Source: Bacteroidales bacterium
GTDB taxonomy: Bacteria > Bacteroidota > Bacteroidia > Bacteroidales > Paludibacteraceae
Direction of reading: 5' to 3'
NCBI GenBank assembly: GCA_900769555.1
Contig: CAAGHA010000029.1
Span: 1-22,245 of the forward strand
DNA length: 22,245 nucleotides
Notes under the pieces: generated by a model
What the model saw: the letters and a program-made list of their open reading frames with translations, nothing else
Told to the model about the DNA's origin: nothing
Database searches by the model: none
Part shown: one piece after another, positions 1 through 7,716 of the stretch
How positions within the stretch are numbered: position 1 is the stretch's first letter
How the letters are laid out: the number at the start of each line of letters is the position of its first letter
Position numbers and translations under genes: made by a program

Positions 1-19
1 CACGACGCTCTTCCGATCT
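1..19. other. Untrimmed Illumina adapter sequence
   Basis: The first 19 bases, cacgacgctcttccgatct, equal the 3' end of the Illumina TruSeq universal (read 1) adapter as I know it. Directly after it, from base 20, the sequence reads in frame as the GldN protein. This is a library artefact at the contig end and not part of the genome. Confidence 0.95.
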
Positions 20-657
20 GGAATCCAGAATAGAGGGAATTTTTGAATACCTAAATCTGTTTCTTTCACCATAATAGGACAGAATGCGATAATTCTAACA
101 TTGAAAGTAGAGGTAATTTTATCAAAGAACCAAACCTCCTTTACATAAAATTTTACAATATCTCTGTTAGGTATATCACTCTCTTCAATTACAATTACTG
201 AGTCATTTGTCAATGAATCTGCTTTAATAGTGTGAATTAACTCATACTTATTAACAAGATCCGGGAAAGTAACAATATGCTCATCGGTGAAAATCTCTCG
301 AGTATCTAGATATTCATACACCTTAATTTTATCCTCTTGAATAAGTCTAAACATCAGAGTAAAGAAACTTTGTCTGTTGTCTTGAGCTTCTTCAGGGAAA
401 TATAAAGGATAATTCATCTTCTCACGCAAATCGATAGTCCTATAAACAACCTTTTGCCAATAGATATCATCCGCACGCGGATTAACCATTTCAATCGGCT
501 CCAAACCATCTTTAGGACCGCTTGTCGGCATATTAGATGCAATCTCTGTCGATACCTCTCCTAACTCATCGAAGAAAGAATCTTCATTTTGTGCAAAGAC
601 TGAATTTACAGACAAAGCAACCAAACCAACAAAACAAAATCTAAAAATCTTACTCAT
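20..657 (-). CDS. gldN: GldN/PorN, type IX secretion ring protein (C-terminus missing)
   Basis: Periplasmic component of the type IX secretion system; in this family it forms a ring with the lipoprotein GldK under the outer membrane. The reading frame starts at the ATG ending at 657 and stays open for about 212 codons into the contig end, where adapter replaces the genome, so the C-terminal part is absent. Residues 1-22 form a signal peptide ending SVFA before QNED. Visible family features are DDIYWQKVVYRTIDLREKMNYPLYFP (residues about 63-88, given here as the pattern W-x2-V-x-R-x-IDLREK-x-N-x-PLY) and the FPLFWI stretch at the truncated end. It is the last gene of the porP-gldK-gldL-gldM-gldN operon, 38 bases after gldM. 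The identification is firm; the break is technical and not a pseudogene. Confidence 0.93.
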
Positions 658-695
658 AACGTTAAACTTTAAATTCATTTACGCTTTAACTATAA

Positions 696-2264
696 TTACT
701 TAATTTTCACTTCAACAGGAGGCAAAGAACGTTTCAAATTATCCTGTCCTAAAGCAACAACATTAGTAACAAACACAGTTTTTTGGCGAGTCATTTCTCT
801 AAATACTCTCATTTGACGCTCTGTCAACTTATCACCATCAGTCTTTTCAACCAATGTGTTACCCATAGAGTCGAAATAGTTCAAAGAGAATCCTAAAACT
901 TTATACTTAACTTCCAAATCTGCGTCATCCAATTCAGCAACGATTCTACGAGAAGTAATCAAAAGGTTTTTAGCAATTGCCTTACCACCTTTATATAACT
1001 CCTTAACTCCTTGAGCGTTAGTATATTCAATCTTAGCCAATGGATCCGGCAACTTCTTTACACGGAAATCAACTGTTTTGATGTGTTGATTTTTACCATC
1101 AATATTTGCTGAAACTGAAATCTTACAAGGAACTCCTACTTTCGCAGGTACAATAGTCCAACCTGTTCCAGTCTTAGATTGACTCTTACAGTTAGATACA
1201 TTGATAGAAATGTTGTTACCTGCTACACCAGGAACAGATACGCTCACCGGATTCTTAAAACCGGCATACAATACATTCATCAAATCTGCAGAAACAGTAG
1301 CTGTTGGCTCTCCAACTGTATACTCTTGTTCAAATGGATACTTAACAGGTGTTCCATCAGGTTTTTGAAGAATCAACTCTCCTGAATATTTGTGAGTACC
1401 TACCTTTGTACAAGTAAACTCATACATTTGATTTGGATCTTTCAACTCTTCACCATTGATAATAATAGTCGGCTTTTTTGTAGAGTCAATTGCCGCCAAC
1501 ATAATTTCAGCAGAATACTTTGCACCTCTCATGATATAACCAGATTTTGCAACAGCCATTGCAGTAATCTTGTTTACACGGAAGTCATTAGCATCCATAC
1601 CTCCAATCAATGCAGACAAAGCATCAGCTTCAGCATTCTTTACATCGTTTTTAATCTTATCCAAAACTGTGATAGATGCAATAGCAGGCATATCCAAGAA
1701 TACTCCAGATTCCCAAGTTTTAGTCTCACCTCCCTTTTTAATATCAGGAGTTGAAAAAGTACTAAGAATTGACTGAGCCTTAGCAGAATCAACAACTGAA
1801 GCCATAAAATTAGCATATTCGTTCATCTTTAGCTTCAATTCTGCACCTCTTTTTTCTTGAATACCAACTTGACTCGGAATGTTCAAATCTCCATGTTTAT
1901 CCTTAGACAATGTATCCGCAGCATTCTCAAGAGGAACAGCATCCAACAATGAAATCATCCTTTTTTGAATGTCTGTTACAGCATCAAACATTTGATCAGA
2001 CATAAGAATTACAGAATCTATCTTACTCTTAACCAAATTCGCTTTAATTGAATCCGTTTGCAACAAACCATCAAATTGACCTTGCAAAGAAGAAACTTTT
2101 GCCTCTCCAATTCTAATATTTGTACGCATGGATTCATCAACCAATGAGTATCCATTCAAAATTTCGGCAGACACATTCAACGCAAGCATTGCAGTCAACA
2201 CCAAATACATCATGGATATCATCTTCTGTCTCGGGGTTTCCGGACAATTTTTCGCTCCACCCAT
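696..2264 (-). CDS. gldM: GldM/PorM, type IX secretion motor subunit
   Basis: Inner-membrane motor protein of type IX secretion. In studied relatives a GldM dimer inserts one helix per chain into a GldL pentamer and reaches across the periplasm to the GldK/GldN ring. The 522-residue length is normal for the family. A short cytoplasmic N-terminus with ETPRQKMI leads into one transmembrane helix (about residues 16-34, MMYLVLTAMLALNVSAEIL), the strongly conserved family signature; the remainder is the long periplasmic part made of successive D1-D4 domains, beginning with helical segments (about 35-220) and followed by beta-rich domains. The ATG ending at 2264 is the only sensible start, since the conserved N-terminus begins there. 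It lies 44 bases after gldL and 38 before gldN, all on the same strand. Confidence 0.96.
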   Translation of the reverse strand: MGGAKNCPETPRQKMISMMYLVLTAMLALNVSAEILNGYSLVDESMRTNIRIGEAKVSSLQGQFDGLLQTDSIKANLVKSKIDSVILMSDQMFDAVTDIQKRMISLLDAVPLENAADTLSKDKHGDLNIPSQVGIQEKRGAELKLKMNEYANFMASVVDSAKAQSILSTFSTPDIKKGGETKTWESGVFLDMPAIASITVLDKIKNDVKNAEADALSALIGGMDANDFRVNKITAMAVAKSGYIMRGAKYSAEIMLAAIDSTKKPTIIINGEELKDPNQMYEFTCTKVGTHKYSGELILQKPDGTPVKYPFEQEYTVGEPTATVSADLMNVLYAGFKNPVSVSVPGVAGNNISINVSNCKSQSKTGTGWTIVPAKVGVPCKISVSANIDGKNQHIKTVDFRVKKLPDPLAKIEYTNAQGVKELYKGGKAIAKNLLITSRRIVAELDDADLEVKYKVLGFSLNYFDSMGNTLVEKTDGDKLTERQMRVFREMTRQKTVFVTNVVALGQDNLKRSLPPVEVKIK

Positions 2265-2308
2265 ATTAAACTCTTTTTAAAAAATTTTCAATTAAACAAA
2301 ATTTTCAA

Positions 2309-3148
2309 TTATCCTCTGATAGTCATAGCATTCAACATATTACCATATACAGAGTTCAAGTTCTTCAACTGAGTAGCCAAGATTCCAACTTGTTTCTTGT
2401 ATTCTTCTGCTTCAGCTGCAGAACCATTCAATGAAGCTTCAATAGTCTTAACTGCACTAGCTAATGTCTTCATTGCTTCATTTTGTTCATTTACCGATTT
2501 AACTTGAAGTTCAAATACAGAGTTAATTGTAGAAATATTCTTGTTAATTCCATCAATTTGAGAAGCAAAGTTCTTAGAACCTTGAGAAGCAGAACCAATG
2601 CTTGCAGCGATATCTTGATAAGAAGAAACCAAAGAATCTGAAGAATCTTTCAAGTTCTTTTGAGATGCTGCAAATGCACCAGCAGCAGAAGAAGCTTTTG
2701 TCATATTTGCAACATAATCATCTGAAACAGCTGCAGCAGAAGACAATGAGTTCAATTGACCTGCAGTCTCGTTCAAACGTTGAATACCTGAAGTCAATTT
2801 AGACATCTCATCATCAACTAAACTACGAATTTGTTTAATTTCAGGCAATTTATCATCTTCTTTATCTTGCTTTGCAGGAGAAGAAGAAGCCCCTACAGCG
2901 TCTTCATCTTCAGTAGCTAAAACAGGATAAACCAACGCCCAATTGAACTCTTTATGCGGTTTATCAAAAGCAGAAAGAGCAAACAAGAATGCTTCAACAA
3001 TCATACCAACTGTCAACACAACACCCGCACCTGGCCAGTGCATAATTTTAAACAACGCACCAATAATTACGACAGATGCTCCCAAACCATAAGCCAAGGC
3101 TGTAAACTTCTGGTAGCCTTTTGACTCTTGCAATTCACTAAATCCCAT
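2309..3148 (-). CDS. gldL: GldL/PorL, proton-powered type IX secretion motor subunit
   Basis: Cytoplasmic-membrane stator-like subunit that, with GldM, converts proton flow into movement for type IX secretion. The 279-residue protein has two transmembrane helices at the N-terminus (about residues 15-35 and 41-61) joined by the family signature FKIMHWPGAG. Glu52 in the second helix (MIVEAF) is at the place of the conserved glutamate known to be needed for proton use in GldL/PorL. The rest, from about residue 95, is a soluble, Ser/Ala/Lys-rich helical region with coiled-coil character, in the cytoplasm in known relatives. It sits between gldK and gldM with gaps of 55 and 44 bases, as expected of one transcript. 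Confidence 0.95.
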   Translation of the reverse strand: MGFSELQESKGYQKFTALAYGLGASVVIIGALFKIMHWPGAGVVLTVGMIVEAFLFALSAFDKPHKEFNWALVYPVLATEDEDAVGASSSPAKQDKEDDKLPEIKQIRSLVDDEMSKLTSGIQRLNETAGQLNSLSSAAAVSDDYVANMTKASSAAGAFAASQKNLKDSSDSLVSSYQDIAASIGSASQGSKNFASQIDGINKNISTINSVFELQVKSVNEQNEAMKTLASAVKTIEASLNGSAAEAEEYKKQVGILATQLKNLNSVYGNMLNAMTIRG

Positions 3149-3203
3149 TTTTCTAAATTTATTTAAGGTTAATAATTAATTTCTAATTAAAATTGATTTT
3201 AAA

Positions 3204-4607
3204 TTATTCTCCGATGTAACTACGTACACATCTAAATCCTAAGAATGATCTATTTTCATTTTGATATTCATAAGTACGAACACCACACTGTAGGAAAATA
3301 GCAACATCTTTCCATGATCCACCACGAATTACCTTTCTTCTCATAACATCTGGATCTGAACTCTTAGCGTTGTACTCATAACTTGGATTCAAGTCATGAA
3401 CAAAAGAGTAATTAGATTCGTGATAAGCAGAAGAAGTCCACTCTGCAACATTTCCAGCCATATCATACAAACCAAAATCATTAGGAGGGTAAGATGCAAC
3501 TTTAGATGCAATCAAATAACCATCGTCAGTGTAGTTTCCTCTTTGAGGTTTGAAGTTCGCCAAGAAACATCCTTTTGCAGTACGAACATAATTTCCTCCC
3601 CATGGGTACATTGACAAGTCTTTTCCACCTCTTGCAGCGTACTCCCATTCCGCCTCTGTTGGAAGACGATAATCTTGCACACGAACACCTTTATTTGCAA
3701 CTTGGAAAGAATTAAATAAGTATGTTCTCCAATGACAGAATGCTTGTGCTTGCTCCCAAGAGATACCTACTACTGGATACTCACCGTAACCAGGATGTGA
3801 AAAATACATCTTCATATATGGCTCGTTGTACGCATAAGTGTAGTCACGAATCCAACTCAAAGTATCAGGATAAATATTTACACGTTTTACAGAAATAAAG
3901 TCAGAACGACGTTTAAGCTCTCTATAAACTGTAACATTCTCAATTTCACCCTTCTCATTATACACCGTTGTATCCTTCTTAACCATAACATCGGCACTAT
4001 CCTTAGTTTTACCTAAACCTGCAATGCTTCTGTTGTATCTTCCTAACAATGGATCAAACTTATTCTCTTTCTTTGCAGCTTGAACATAATCCACCCAAGA
4101 GTACTTGTACATCAACAATTGAGAATTAAACTCAGGGGCAAAGTCAATCTTATCCTCACCTTGGTAGTACATACTATCCAAGACCGCTTTCTGATCCTCT
4201 GTCTGTTTTGTCCAAGGAATTTTTTTCTTGTAATTCAAATAAGGTTTTTCTAACTCATTACCATTCTTGTCTTGGTAAATTTTGTAAGTTTCGTCAACCT
4301 CTGACAATTTCTCACGGGCTATAGAGTCCCTAACCCACTCTACGAATTGGCGATACTCTCCATTCGTAATTTCTGTTTCGTCCATCCAAAACGCATCCAA
4401 AGATACAGTACGAGATTGGGAAGTCATAGCCCAATTCGCATCCTGATCATTTTGTCCCATAGTAAATGATCCTCTTTTCACATACAACATACCATAAGGA
4501 ACAGGTTCCTTCCACGATTTGTTGTAAACTCCCACCAATTCTCCATTTTCTCCACTACAAGCAGCAAGAAGGACGGCGACTAATGAAATAATTAACAGCT
4601 TTTTCAT
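3204..4607 (-). CDS. gldK: GldK/PorK, outer-membrane lipoprotein of type IX secretion
   Basis: Lipoprotein that builds the periplasmic GldK/GldN ring of type IX secretion. The N-terminus MKKLLIISLVAVLLAAC is a lipoprotein signal with lipobox LAAC and lipidated Cys17. The body is a formylglycine-generating-enzyme (FGE-sulfatase) fold: YVKRGSFTMG near the start, then WMDETEITNGEYRQF, RLPTEAEWEYAARGG, GNVAEWTSSAY, RGGSWKD and SFLGFRCV near the C-terminus. The two catalytic cysteines that follow the GGS motif in true FGE enzymes are not there (GGSWKDVAIFL instead), fitting a structural role. Length 467 is usual for the family. Third-from-last gene of the T9SS operon, 63 bases downstream of porP. 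Confidence 0.95.
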   Translation of the reverse strand: MKKLLIISLVAVLLAACSGENGELVGVYNKSWKEPVPYGMLYVKRGSFTMGQNDQDANWAMTSQSRTVSLDAFWMDETEITNGEYRQFVEWVRDSIAREKLSEVDETYKIYQDKNGNELEKPYLNYKKKIPWTKQTEDQKAVLDSMYYQGEDKIDFAPEFNSQLLMYKYSWVDYVQAAKKENKFDPLLGRYNRSIAGLGKTKDSADVMVKKDTTVYNEKGEIENVTVYRELKRRSDFISVKRVNIYPDTLSWIRDYTYAYNEPYMKMYFSHPGYGEYPVVGISWEQAQAFCHWRTYLFNSFQVANKGVRVQDYRLPTEAEWEYAARGGKDLSMYPWGGNYVRTAKGCFLANFKPQRGNYTDDGYLIASKVASYPPNDFGLYDMAGNVAEWTSSAYHESNYSFVHDLNPSYEYNAKSSDPDVMRRKVIRGGSWKDVAIFLQCGVRTYEYQNENRSFLGFRCVRSYIGE

Positions 4608-4670
4608 GATACAAACTACTTTATTGTCTTATCTTTTTGTTTTACTTTTTTTCTTTATTTAACTCAATTT

Positions 4671-5648
4671 TTATAATATTCTATCACTTTTATACTTATC
4701 CTTTTTCGTGAATTGTGGTTTAAAACTATAACGCAAAGAGACTTCATGACTTCCCCCCGACCTTATCAGTCTAGTAGTAGGCAAATCATAAGAATAACAT
4801 AATCGAAGCCCATTTATTATGTCTACCCCAAATAGGAAAACAAAGGCATCTCCGAATCTATAAGAAATTCCGCCCCTAACTCTTTTAGAATATTCAAGCA
4901 AGCCTGTCAACTCACACTGCCACGACGAAAAATTTGTACGCAACATAGCTGATGGAATGAAACCCCAATTAGGTTTCCTCATTTGCAACTTATACGCACC
5001 CGACAAAGTAAAAATTCTCGGAGCATATAACTCATATGCATCAGAACCATAGTTAAATCGACCCGAATTCAAATGAAGCACCGACAGCCCCACGTAAAAA
5101 TCCTCTTGACGATACTCACACCCAAAAGAAACATCAAAAGCAACATCATTTGATTCTGCCGACGCAAATGCATCCACAATCGGATCCCCAGACTCATGGT
5201 ATTCATCTCCAGCCATTACCTCACCATCTCCACCAACAAAATCAACAGCTTCTTTATCAAAAGTCTGATTTATAAATCCGATATTCAAGCCTAACCCCAA
5301 AGTCCCCGAAGAAACTTTAAGTTTATATGAATATTGTAAAAGAACGCTTTGGTTTTTAAACAAACCTATCTCATCACTCAAAAACACCAATCCTAAACCA
5401 TGCTTAGAATCTCCGATTTTAAAAGGCATGGTAAACGAGAACATCATATCTACCGGTGCGCCACTGTATCCCACCCACTGCAGGCGATACACGCCAAACA
5501 CACTAATCATCTCATCTCTCGCTATCGACGCTGGATTGACCGCCGAAGGAACCTCCATATATTGACTAAACTGAGGATTCAACTGCGCAATTCCACTCGC
5601 TACCGAAATACACAAGAAAAAGATAAATATCACCAACCTTTTCTTCAT
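4671..5648 (-). CDS. porP: PorP/SprF-family outer-membrane protein of type IX secretion
   Basis: PorP/SprF-family beta-barrel protein linked to type IX secretion; relatives sit in the outer membrane and connect the system to surface-attached cargo. A signal peptide (residues 1 to about 21, ending SGIA) is followed by the family signature QLNPQFSQYMEVPSAVNPA. The rest is alternating aromatic/polar strands typical of an outer-membrane barrel, for example the repeated glycine-rich LGLGLNIGFINQ and GISYRFGDAFVFLFGVDI stretches. Length 325 is normal. It is the first gene of the cluster and is followed by gldK, the same order as porP-porK-porL-porM-porN of Porphyromonas gingivalis, which makes porP preferable to the many other SprF paralogues as a name. 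No convincing promoter was found in the 143 bases upstream. Confidence 0.9.
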   Translation of the reverse strand: MKKRLVIFIFFLCISVASGIAQLNPQFSQYMEVPSAVNPASIARDEMISVFGVYRLQWVGYSGAPVDMMFSFTMPFKIGDSKHGLGLVFLSDEIGLFKNQSVLLQYSYKLKVSSGTLGLGLNIGFINQTFDKEAVDFVGGDGEVMAGDEYHESGDPIVDAFASAESNDVAFDVSFGCEYRQEDFYVGLSVLHLNSGRFNYGSDAYELYAPRIFTLSGAYKLQMRKPNWGFIPSAMLRTNFSSWQCELTGLLEYSKRVRGGISYRFGDAFVFLFGVDIINGLRLCYSYDLPTTRLIRSGGSHEVSLRYSFKPQFTKKDKYKSDRIL

Positions 5649-5791
5649 TATTTCACAATTTAGTCTTACACGAAAATCAACTACAATATTAATGTTTTTT
5701 ACAATAATTTACAAATTCTAAACGATTTTTTAATCATTTTTTTTACTTTCCAACCCCTATTCGCCTAAATAACAACATTTAAGAAAACGTG

Positions 5792-6013
5792 CTAATATTC
5801 CTCCTCATCAAAGAAAAAATCTTCTTTGCTTGGATAATCAGGCCAAATATCCTCAATACTCTCATAGATCTCACCCTCATCTTCCATTTCTTGAAGATTT
5901 TCTATCACCTCTAGTGGAGCTCCAGAACGAATCGCAAAATCCACCAATTCATCTTTAGATGCAGGCCAAGGTGCATCTTCTAATTTTGAAGCTAATTCCA
6001 ATGTCCAATACAT
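5792..6013 (-). CDS. Small acidic DUF2795-family protein
   Basis: A 73-residue acidic protein of the DUF2795 type, well conserved across Bacteroidota; no function is established to my knowledge. The recognisable core is ELASKLEDAPWPASKDELVDFA (residues about 5-26, pattern L-x-DAPWPA-x-KDEL-x-D-x-A), then SGAPLEVIENLQEMEDEGE and an Asp/Glu-rich tail DYPSKEDFFFDEEEY. There is no signal peptide or membrane segment, so it should be cytoplasmic. The ATG ending at 6013 gives the family's usual N-terminus. It has its own promoter at 6077-6106 and is separated from porP by 143 bases, so it is probably transcribed alone or with weak read-through into the secretion operon. Confidence 0.88.
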   Translation of the reverse strand: MYWTLELASKLEDAPWPASKDELVDFAIRSGAPLEVIENLQEMEDEGEIYESIEDIWPDYPSKEDFFFDEEEY

Positions 6014-6076
6014 ACATCTACATTTTAAAATTCAACCTATATTAAACATTCTTCACATAAATAGTGTAGAGGACTG

Positions 6077-6106
6077 CAAAAATATACTTTTTTTTTTCAA
6101 CAACAA
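6077..6106 (-). promoter_or_regulatory. Bacteroidetes-type promoter for the DUF2795 gene
   Basis: On the minus strand TTG (6106-6104) is followed by 19 bases and TATTTTTG (6084-6077), matching the -33 TTTG and -7 TAnnTTTG boxes of the Bacteroidetes housekeeping sigma factor. Transcription would begin near 6070, leaving a leader of about 57 bases before the DUF2795 start codon. An A/T-only tract flanks the upstream box. Confidence 0.65.
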
Positions 6107-6124
6107 TTTTTTTTCGAAAAAAAA
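6107..6124. repeat. Perfect 18-bp A/T-rich palindrome
   Basis: Eight T, CG, eight A: a perfect palindrome directly upstream of the -33 box of the DUF2795 promoter and 31 bases past the methyltransferase stop codon. It could be an upstream promoter element or part of a weak terminator for the methyltransferase gene. It has no loop and no adjacent G/C stem, so neither role is well supported. Confidence 0.4.
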
Positions 6125-6154
6125 TCAAAAAAAATAACATTTTAACATTTAACG

Positions 6155-6937
6155 CTATCTTAGGAAAGTGAAATACCTTAGTTTATAGTATTCTTTCTGA
6201 AGATTTTTGTCAAATAAAACAATAACAACATGAAAGAGGTCTATAACAACCCTAGCATTAGTGTGGCTACTAATTTTTTTTAAATCTTTTCTATGAGCAT
6301 CTGTCCAATAGGGTTCATTCAACACTAACACGCCCCCTTCTCCTTTAAATAATCTATCTATTTCATCATAAAATGGAAATAATCCTATACTTAACATTCT
6401 ACAATTTATACTAATGAACTTCACTCTTGACATAGTTTTCATCAACGTACAAAATTGAGAATAAATATCTCCTATAGCAAATTCAACATTTTCAATACCT
6501 GCCGATTTGAAATTTGAGTTTGAAAATTCCTCTAATAAAGCGGAATCTGAAATAGTTGTTACAGTAGCTTTAGAATTTGGTGCAGCTAAATACATTGTAG
6601 AAAACCCTGTCGCCAAACCTATTTCTAAAATAGCATCGGGCTTATAATAATTTACCAATCTAAACAATAGCTGCTCATAATCATAAGTATATAAACACTT
6701 TTGAATGGGAGATTGGGTTAATTGTCTTAAAGACTCATCCTCATTATCTCTTAAGATTCCTCTTAATTTATTTTTAGTCAAACTACGAACCTTTTCCACT
6801 AGAGAAAATTTATAATATGGTAAATCCTCCTCTATAACTAAGGTTACCAATCTAAATACAGATGGAGAATGAACTCCAAAACCTTTTCTATACTTTGACT
6901 GAAAAATATATTTGACTAATTCTAAATAATAACGCAT
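6155..6937 (-). CDS. Class I SAM-dependent methyltransferase (O-methyltransferase-like)
   Basis: Predicted cytoplasmic S-adenosylmethionine-dependent methyltransferase of a family common in Bacteroidales; substrate unknown. From the ATG ending at 6937 it has 260 residues. The N-terminus carries the family pattern KGFGVHSPSVF (residues about 18-28). The SAM-binding motif I is DAILEIGLATGFSTMYLA (101-118), followed by an acidic residue in the GDIYSQF region and a hydrophobic strand VLVLNEPYW. A longer frame opens from a TTG at 6976, but that codon lies inside the terminator hairpin of efp, and homologues begin at MRYYLELVKY, so the ATG is chosen. It follows efp on the same strand; the terminator between them suggests read-through or separate expression. 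Confidence 0.75.
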   Translation of the reverse strand: MRYYLELVKYIFQSKYRKGFGVHSPSVFRLVTLVIEEDLPYYKFSLVEKVRSLTKNKLRGILRDNEDESLRQLTQSPIQKCLYTYDYEQLLFRLVNYYKPDAILEIGLATGFSTMYLAAPNSKATVTTISDSALLEEFSNSNFKSAGIENVEFAIGDIYSQFCTLMKTMSRVKFISINCRMLSIGLFPFYDEIDRLFKGEGGVLVLNEPYWTDAHRKDLKKISSHTNARVVIDLFHVVIVLFDKNLQKEYYKLRYFTFLR

Positions 6938-6940
6938 CTT

Positions 6941-6990
6941 AAAATAATAAAAAATAAAAAAAGGTGCGTCAAACAAAACTTCGACACACC
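6941..6990 (-). terminator. Rho-independent terminator after efp
   Basis: Read on the minus strand, GGTGTGTCGA (6990-6981) pairs with TTGACGCACC (6972-6963) around an 8-base loop, a 10-bp stem with two G-U pairs, and is followed by a T-rich run (6962-6941). It lies 22 bases past the efp stop codon and ends a few bases before the methyltransferase start. Confidence 0.85.
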
Positions 6991-7012
6991 TAATACATTA
7001 TACATAAATTAT

Positions 7013-7579
7013 TTAAGCCTTAACACGCTCAATATATGATCCGTCACGCGTATCAACCAAAATTTTCTCTCCTTCTGAAATAAACAAAGGAACACGAACA
7101 GTTGCACCTGTTTCAACCGTTGCAGGTTTCAACGTATTTGTTGCTGTATCACCCTTTAATCCAGGCTCTGTATAGGTAATTGTCAATACAGTCTTAACTG
7201 GCATTTCAGCAAATAAAACAGCCTCATTTGATGCATCAGAAACAACATCCACTATATCCCCTTCTTTCATATATTCAACACCGGTAACCAAATCTTTACC
7301 AATTGGAATTTGTTCAAAAGTCTCTTGATTCATAAATATCAAATCTTCTCCCTCTTGATACAAATACTGATAAGGACGACGCTCTACGCGAACATCTTCC
7401 AATTTTTCACCAATATTGAAACGACGTTCCAAAATTCTTCCTGAAACTACATCTTTCAACTTTGTACGCATGATTGTATTACCTTTACCTGGTTTTACAT
7501 GCTGAAATTCTATACAAAAATAGAGTTTAGAATCTAAACGGATACAAGTTCCGTTTTTTATGTCCTGCGAATTAATCAT
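7013..7579 (-). CDS. efp: Translation elongation factor P
   Basis: Elongation factor P, which binds the ribosome between the P and E sites and relieves stalling at consecutive prolines. The 188 residues are the normal length. The N-terminal KOW-like domain holds the tip loop KPGKG, with Lys32 at the position that is modified in many bacteria. The two following OB domains include the family signature YMKEGDIVDVV and the C-terminal KPATVETGATVRVPLFISEGEKILVDTRDGSYIERV. No EpmA/EpmB or EarP modification gene is seen nearby. It is transcribed divergently from tyrS, from a promoter at 7615-7644, and ends at a strong terminator. Confidence 0.97.
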   Translation of the reverse strand: MINSQDIKNGTCIRLDSKLYFCIEFQHVKPGKGNTIMRTKLKDVVSGRILERRFNIGEKLEDVRVERRPYQYLYQEGEDLIFMNQETFEQIPIGKDLVTGVEYMKEGDIVDVVSDASNEAVLFAEMPVKTVLTITYTEPGLKGDTATNTLKPATVETGATVRVPLFISEGEKILVDTRDGSYIERVKA

Positions 7580-7614
7580 ATAAACTAAGTTTTAAACTTT
7601 TTCTATTTCGGGTG

Positions 7615-7644
7615 CAAATTTAGTGTAAATCCACAAATTTCAAA
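7615..7644 (-). promoter_or_regulatory. Bacteroidetes-type promoter for efp
   Basis: On the minus strand TTTG (7644-7641), an 18-base spacer and TAAATTTG (7622-7615) match the Bacteroidetes -33/-7 consensus. The start of transcription would fall near 7608, about 30 bases before the efp ATG. Confidence 0.7.
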
Positions 7645-7674
7645 ATTATAATTTTATAAAAAATAAAGAATGAT

Positions 7675-7682
7675 TACCTTTG
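7675..7682 (+). promoter_or_regulatory. -7 box of the tyrS promoter
   Basis: TACCTTTG fits the Bacteroidetes -7 consensus TAnnTTTG and lies 34 bases before the tyrS start codon. A TTG at -33 is not evident; the upstream stretch is A/T-rich. Divergent from the efp promoter. Confidence 0.55.
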
Positions 7683-7716
7683 CAGAAGAAAAAACAACTA
7701 ATAGAGAAACAATAAT

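Noticed and set aside
1392..1754. 120-codon plus-strand frame inside gldM
   Set aside because: Shadow of gldM; cysteine-, serine- and isoleucine-rich nonsense with no motif.
5656..5686. Possible porP promoter (TTG, 21 bases, TAAATTG)
   Set aside because: The -7 box lacks one T, spacing is long, and transcription would start at or next to the ATG, leaving no leader.
6974..6976. TTG start for the methyltransferase
   Set aside because: It lies in the efp terminator stem and adds 13 residues not typical of the family; the ATG ending at 6937 fits better.
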